From contig JAKAPO010000109.1 in assembly GCA_021807065.1 (NCBI GenBank), positions 1 through 7,728 of the forward strand: 7,728 bases of DNA, written 5' to 3'. The stretch is from a bacterium (GTDB lineage: Bacteria > Vulcanimicrobiota > Vulcanimicrobiia > Vulcanimicrobiales > Vulcanimicrobiaceae). A program made the translations under genes and the position numbers. The stretch's first letter is position 1; each line of letters starts with the position of its first letter. This document shows, in pieces, positions 6,388 through 7,728 of the stretch. Below the pieces are notes generated by a model. That model saw only the letters and a list, made by a program, of their open reading frames with translations, made no database searches and was not told where the DNA came from.

Positions 6388-6430
6388 GCGGGCTTCCTCA
6401 CAGAGAGGAAGCCCGCATCGCTTTCCTTTT
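6388..6430 (+). terminator. Rho-independent terminator after the first secreted-protein gene
   Basis: A perfect 12-base-pair stem (GCGGGCTTCCTC 6388-6399 with GAGGAAGCCCGC 6405-6416) encloses a 5-base loop ACAGA and is followed by a T-rich stretch (CTTTCCTTTT, 6421-6430). It starts 22 bases after the stop codon at 6366. GATGCGGGC at 6370-6378 is complementary to GCCCGCATC 6411-6419 and could compete with the stem. The terminator separates the two paralogues, so the second probably has its own promoter or depends on read-through. Confidence 0.88.
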
Positions 6431-6471
6431 CGGGAACCTTATCTCCGTAAATGCCGTTACCATGGCAGAAC

Positions 6472-6475
6472 GGAG
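6472..6475 (+). promoter_or_regulatory. Ribosome binding site deciding the start at 6486
   Basis: GGAG ends 10 bases before the ATG at 6486. The in-frame ATG at 6462 has no such motif ahead of it (the upstream bases are pyrimidine- and A-rich). The 6486 start gives a signal peptide matching the paralogue in length, with A26/Q27 at the cleavage site in both. Confidence 0.6.
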
Positions 6476-6485
6476 AACAAAATCG

Positions 6486-7646
6486 ATGCTCACCATCGCA
6501 CCTCGGCTTGGAGCCATAATCCTCGCCCTCTCTTTCCTCGCTGTCCCGACACCGTCTGAGGCGCAAGTCTACTTCGGCGTTTCATTCGGGAGCGGAACTT
6601 TCAATGGCGGCATATTCGTCGATATAGCTCCGCCGCCGATTCCCGACTACTACCAGCCTCCGTGTCCTGGTCCGGACTTCATTTGGATGCCCGGTTATTG
6701 GGCATGGGGTCCCGGCGGATACTATTGGGTTCCTGGAACGTGGGTTCTCGCGCCGGAAGTCGGACTCTATTGGACTCCGGGCTACTGGGGTTGGGACGGC
6801 GACTACGGTGCGTACGTCTGGTATCCGGGATACTGGGCTCCCCAGGTCGGCTTCTACGGTGGTGTCGACTACGGCTCGGGTTACTACGGCGATGGTTACG
6901 TCGGCGGGTATTGGAACGGTAGCACGTTCGATTACAACACCGCCGTAACGAACGTCAACATCACGATCGTCAACAATGTGTACCTCGACCGAACCGTGGT
7001 CGTGAACAACCAGTATAATTCGTACGATCGCGTGAGCTACAACGGAGGAGAAGGCGGTATCCAAGCGCGGCCAACGCAACGTCAGATCGCGATCGCATCC
7101 GGGCGCCGCTTCCCAATGACATCGGCACAAACCGAGCACGTGCGGATGGCCCAACGGGATCGCAACCTGCTTGCGTCGGTCAACAACGGAAGGCCGCCGG
7201 TGCTTTCGGTCCGGCTTCCCTTCACCACCGTTCGTCGCCCGCAGGATTTCGCGCCGATCGCTCCGCAGGATCGCGCCGGCGCTCGCATGCACATCCTGAC
7301 CACGCCACTGCGACAGCGGCCGCAGTACCGCGCTCCGCAGTATCAGGTGCCACAGCAGTACCGCGCGCCGCAGATGCAGCAGTATCGTGCACCACAGCAG
7401 TACCGCGCGCCGCAGATGCAGCAGCAGTATCGTACACCACAGCAGTACCGCGCGCCGCAGATGCAGCAGTATCGTGCACCACAGCAGTACCGCGCTCCGC
7501 AGATGCAGCAGCAGTATCGTGCACCGCAGCAGTACCGCACACCGCAGTACCAGGTGCCGCAGCAGTACCGCGCACCGCAGCAGCAGTACCGTGCGCCGCA
7601 GTATCGTGGGCCTCGCCCGGAGCGAACGCCTCCTAGTGACCTGTAA
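6486..7646 (+). CDS. Secreted WXXGXW-repeat protein with Gln-rich QYRAP tail (paralogue of the preceding gene)
   Basis: This is a 386-residue exported protein of unknown function, paralogous to the upstream gene from the signal peptide to about residue 270. The signal peptide spans 1-26, with SEA cleavage before Gln27. PPPIP is followed by four W-x-P-G-x-W motifs (67-72, 81-86, 96-101, 112-117), one more than its neighbour. The segments GFYGG, GGYWNG and NTAVTNVNITIV align with it, as do later blocks (NGGxGG, ARPTxxQ, RDRNxLxSVNxG). A single cysteine (60) lies before the first motif and does not match the neighbour's pair. The tail is Gln/Tyr/Arg/Pro-rich and disordered-looking, with about thirteen QYR-x-P motifs, ending in RPERTPPSDL. 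An alternative ATG at 6462 would add MAERRTKS. The core diverges while the layout is kept, as in an older duplication with a newly expanded tail. A surface or matrix role is inference. Confidence 0.87.
   Translation: MLTIAPRLGAIILALSFLAVPTPSEAQVYFGVSFGSGTFNGGIFVDIAPPPIPDYYQPPCPGPDFIWMPGYWAWGPGGYYWVPGTWVLAPEVGLYWTPGYWGWDGDYGAYVWYPGYWAPQVGFYGGVDYGSGYYGDGYVGGYWNGSTFDYNTAVTNVNITIVNNVYLDRTVVVNNQYNSYDRVSYNGGEGGIQARPTQRQIAIASGRRFPMTSAQTEHVRMAQRDRNLLASVNNGRPPVLSVRLPFTTVRRPQDFAPIAPQDRAGARMHILTTPLRQRPQYRAPQYQVPQQYRAPQMQQYRAPQQYRAPQMQQQYRTPQQYRAPQMQQYRAPQQYRAPQMQQQYRAPQQYRTPQYQVPQQYRAPQQQYRAPQYRGPRPERTPPSDL
7323..7613 (+). repeat. QYRAP-type coding repeat region with an 87-base higher-order period
   Basis: Short in-frame units QYRAP, QQYRAP and QMQQ(Q)YR[A/T]P are strung together. 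An 87-base block encoding 29 residues occurs twice head to tail (7353-7439 and 7440-7526), almost identical at DNA level. A QYQVP unit occurs on both flanks of the doubled block. Alternating codon spellings (TACCGCGCG versus TATCGTGCA) persist between the blocks, showing the 87-base block duplicated as a unit. Confidence 0.93.
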
Positions 7647-7652
7647 CCGATA

Positions 7653-7683
7653 AAGTGCTACCATATGATGGATGGAAGCACTT
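7653..7683 (+). other. Hairpin after the last complete gene, overlapping a possible start codon
   Basis: AAGTGCT (7653-7659) pairs with AGCACTT (7677-7683) and CCAT (7661-7664) with ATGG (7672-7675), with one A-A mismatch between the two helices and a 7-base loop. No T-run follows, so it is not a standard intrinsic terminator. It may be a stem at the end of the upstream transcript or a structure over the start of a following gene. Confidence 0.5.
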
Positions 7684-7728
7684 GTGATTGCAGCGGACGA
7701 CAGGCAAATGTTGGAGCGTATGGCTCGT
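7672..7728 (+). CDS. Possible start of a downstream gene, truncated by the window end
   Basis: From ATG 7672 the frame stays open for 19 codons to the window edge and reads MEALVIAADDRQMLERMAR, a plausible protein N-terminus with a hydrophobic strand followed by an acidic pair. No clear ribosome binding site precedes it, and the start lies in a hairpin. An overlapping frame from ATG 7665 or 7668 looks less protein-like. The product is not recognised and the call is tentative. Confidence 0.35.
   Translation, partial: MEALVIAADDRQMLERMAR

Noticed and set aside
6582..7664. Long open frame on the - strand (360 residues), and a Cys-rich 65-residue one at 7343-7540
   Set aside because: Both arise from the repeated CAG/TAC/CGC codons read backwards. 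The regular Cys pairs are a by-product of the QYRAP DNA repeat, with no supporting start signal.

Overview
The window comes from a GC-rich bacterium. It reads densely on the + strand only, with no insertion sequence, phage gene, tRNA or CRISPR array. The phylum cannot be fixed from this sequence. The combination of high GC, GTG starts, an orphan chemoreceptor and secreted W-x-P-G-Y-W proteins would suit a poorly cultivated soil lineage (for example Eremiobacterota/WPS-2-like), but that is only an impression.

Left half (1-4583): three genes sit in one apparent operon and are joined by 4-base start/stop overlaps. They are the C-terminal part of a DedA-family membrane protein (with an in-frame TAG at its upstream edge), a full-length uvrC (nucleotide excision repair nuclease), and a large methyl-accepting chemotaxis-type receptor. 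The receptor has an N-terminal multi-pass membrane domain and no classical periplasmic sensor loop.

Middle (about 4573-5166): a tmRNA gene (ssrA) follows the receptor gene. Its probable extended -10 promoter element overlaps the receptor's stop codon. The 5' end, acceptor pairing, tag reading frame (ending ADNTYALAA-stop) and two H-type pseudoknots are clear. The place where the T-arm should be is a G-rich stretch that cannot form one, and no CCA is encoded. After it comes a 225-base gene-free leader with a 16-base direct repeat and a small inverted repeat.

Right half (5167-7646): two tandem paralogues encode secreted proteins of the WXXGXW-repeat type. They share a signal peptide and a Trp/Tyr/Gly/Pro-rich core. 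Each ends in a different low-complexity tail built on the same QYRAP motif: one is a His-rich 9-residue repeat, the other a Gln-rich repeat with an 87-base higher-order period. A strong intrinsic terminator lies between them. The last 57 bases may be the start of another gene and overlap a hairpin.

The operon genes are mostly recognisable housekeeping or sensing functions. The least explained material is the pair of repeat-tailed secreted proteins and the odd 3' end of the tmRNA. I do not see a complete new defence or mobile system here.
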